A DNA stretch of 5,610 nucleotides from Anaeromyxobacteraceae bacterium. GTDB lineage: Bacteria; Myxococcota; Myxococcia; Myxococcales; Anaeromyxobacteraceae. Under the pieces are notes generated by a model. That model ran no database searches, had not been told where the DNA came from, and saw only the letters and a list, made by a program, of their open reading frames with translations. Location: positions 1-5,610 of the forward strand of contig DAIEMM010000002.1 in assembly GCA_027349605.1 (NCBI GenBank), in the 5' to 3' direction. The stretch's first letter is position 1. Every line of letters starts with the position of its first letter. Position numbers and translations under genes: made by a program. Positions 5,514-5,610 of the stretch are shown here, piece by piece.

Positions 5514-5610
5514 TCACTCCTTGCGCCGCTCGAAGGCGGCCACGAAGAAGCCGTCGGTGCCGTGCCGGTGCGGCCACAGCCGGAGCTCGTTGCCGGCGGC
5601 GCCGGCCGCC
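5514..5610 (-). CDS. rsmB: RsmB-type 16S rRNA (cytosine-C5) methyltransferase, C-terminal end only
   Basis: Only the last 31 codons and the TGA stop lie in the window; the gene enters from the right edge. The visible residues include LWPHRHGTDGFF followed by VAAFERRKE. The run W-P-H-x-x-G-T-D-G-F-F is the characteristic C-terminal strand of the RsmB/Fmu (NOL1/NOP2/Sun) family, which uses S-adenosylmethionine to methylate a cytosine (C967 in E. coli) of 16S rRNA. The catalytic cysteines and SAM-binding motifs are outside the window, so activity and exact subfamily (RsmB versus a related NOP2/Sun enzyme such as RsmF) cannot be judged. The stop lies three bases before the mutM start and in the same frame. 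The last codons carry the mutM ribosome binding site, so the two genes are probably cotranscribed and translationally coupled. Confidence 0.8.
   Translation of the reverse strand, partial: AAGAAGNELRLWPHRHGTDGFFVAAFERRKE
5517..5522 (-). promoter_or_regulatory. Ribosome binding site of mutM, inside the rsmB tail
   Basis: The minus strand reads AAGGAG here, six bases before the TTG at 5510. It is a strong Shine-Dalgarno match and supports the unusual TTG start. It overlaps the last rsmB codons, so ribosomes ending rsmB are delivered onto mutM. Confidence 0.75.

Noticed and set aside
3793..5577. One 594-codon minus-strand frame that ends in RNase HII, suggesting a fusion protein.
   Set aside because: Residues before the ATG at 4620 are Arg/Pro/Gly-rich nonsense read from the wrong frame of mutM. 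MutM itself accounts for that DNA with all key residues present.
1..5610. CRISPR arrays, tRNA or rRNA genes, insertion sequences and phage genes.
   Set aside because: I saw no spaced direct repeats, no cloverleaf or rRNA sequence, and no transposase or integrase motif in any frame.

Overview
The window is a compact, very GC-rich stretch of bacterial chromosome. Every supportable gene lies on the minus strand and they read leftward in one direction. Codon third positions are almost all G or C, which leaves long spurious open frames everywhere. The gene set is housekeeping. High GC, an RNase HII with a long N-terminal arm and a poly(A)-polymerase-type nucleotidyltransferase with an Arg-rich tail would suit a myxobacterium-like deltaproteobacterium (Myxococcota, perhaps Anaeromyxobacter-like). 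That placement is an inference from style, not from a search.

In transcription order (right to left): the last 31 codons of an RsmB-type 16S rRNA m5C methyltransferase (5514-5610); mutM/fpg, the 8-oxoguanine DNA glycosylase (4656-5510), starting with TTG three bases after the rsmB stop; rnhB, RNase HII (3793-4620); a 118-base gap holding a locally AT-rich patch and a 13-codon mini-ORF; a pcnB-type poly(A) polymerase / tRNA nucleotidyltransferase gene (1935-3674) broken by an in-frame TAA at 2847-2849; pyrH, UMP kinase (1124-1888); frr, ribosome recycling factor (531-1094); and a 68-residue two-helix membrane protein (328-534) whose GTG start overlaps the frr stop. A nested hairpin at 281-320 may end the transcript. 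Bases 1-280 hold no gene I can assign, only a weak open frame leaving the left edge.

The genes join nucleic-acid repair (mutM, rnhB), RNA modification and 3'-end processing (rsmB, pcnB), pyrimidine nucleotide supply (pyrH) and translation recycling (frr). Short gaps and coupled starts suggest two blocks: rsmB-mutM-rnhB, and pcnB-pyrH-frr-small membrane protein, with a possible promoter in the gap between rnhB and pcnB.

I did not find a convincing undescribed system. The points most worth a second look are the nonsense codon in the nucleotidyltransferase at a normally conserved Tyr position, the Gly-Met-Ala sequence where RNase HII normally has Gly-Arg-Gly, the mini-ORF in frame with pcnB, and the small membrane protein coupled to frr.
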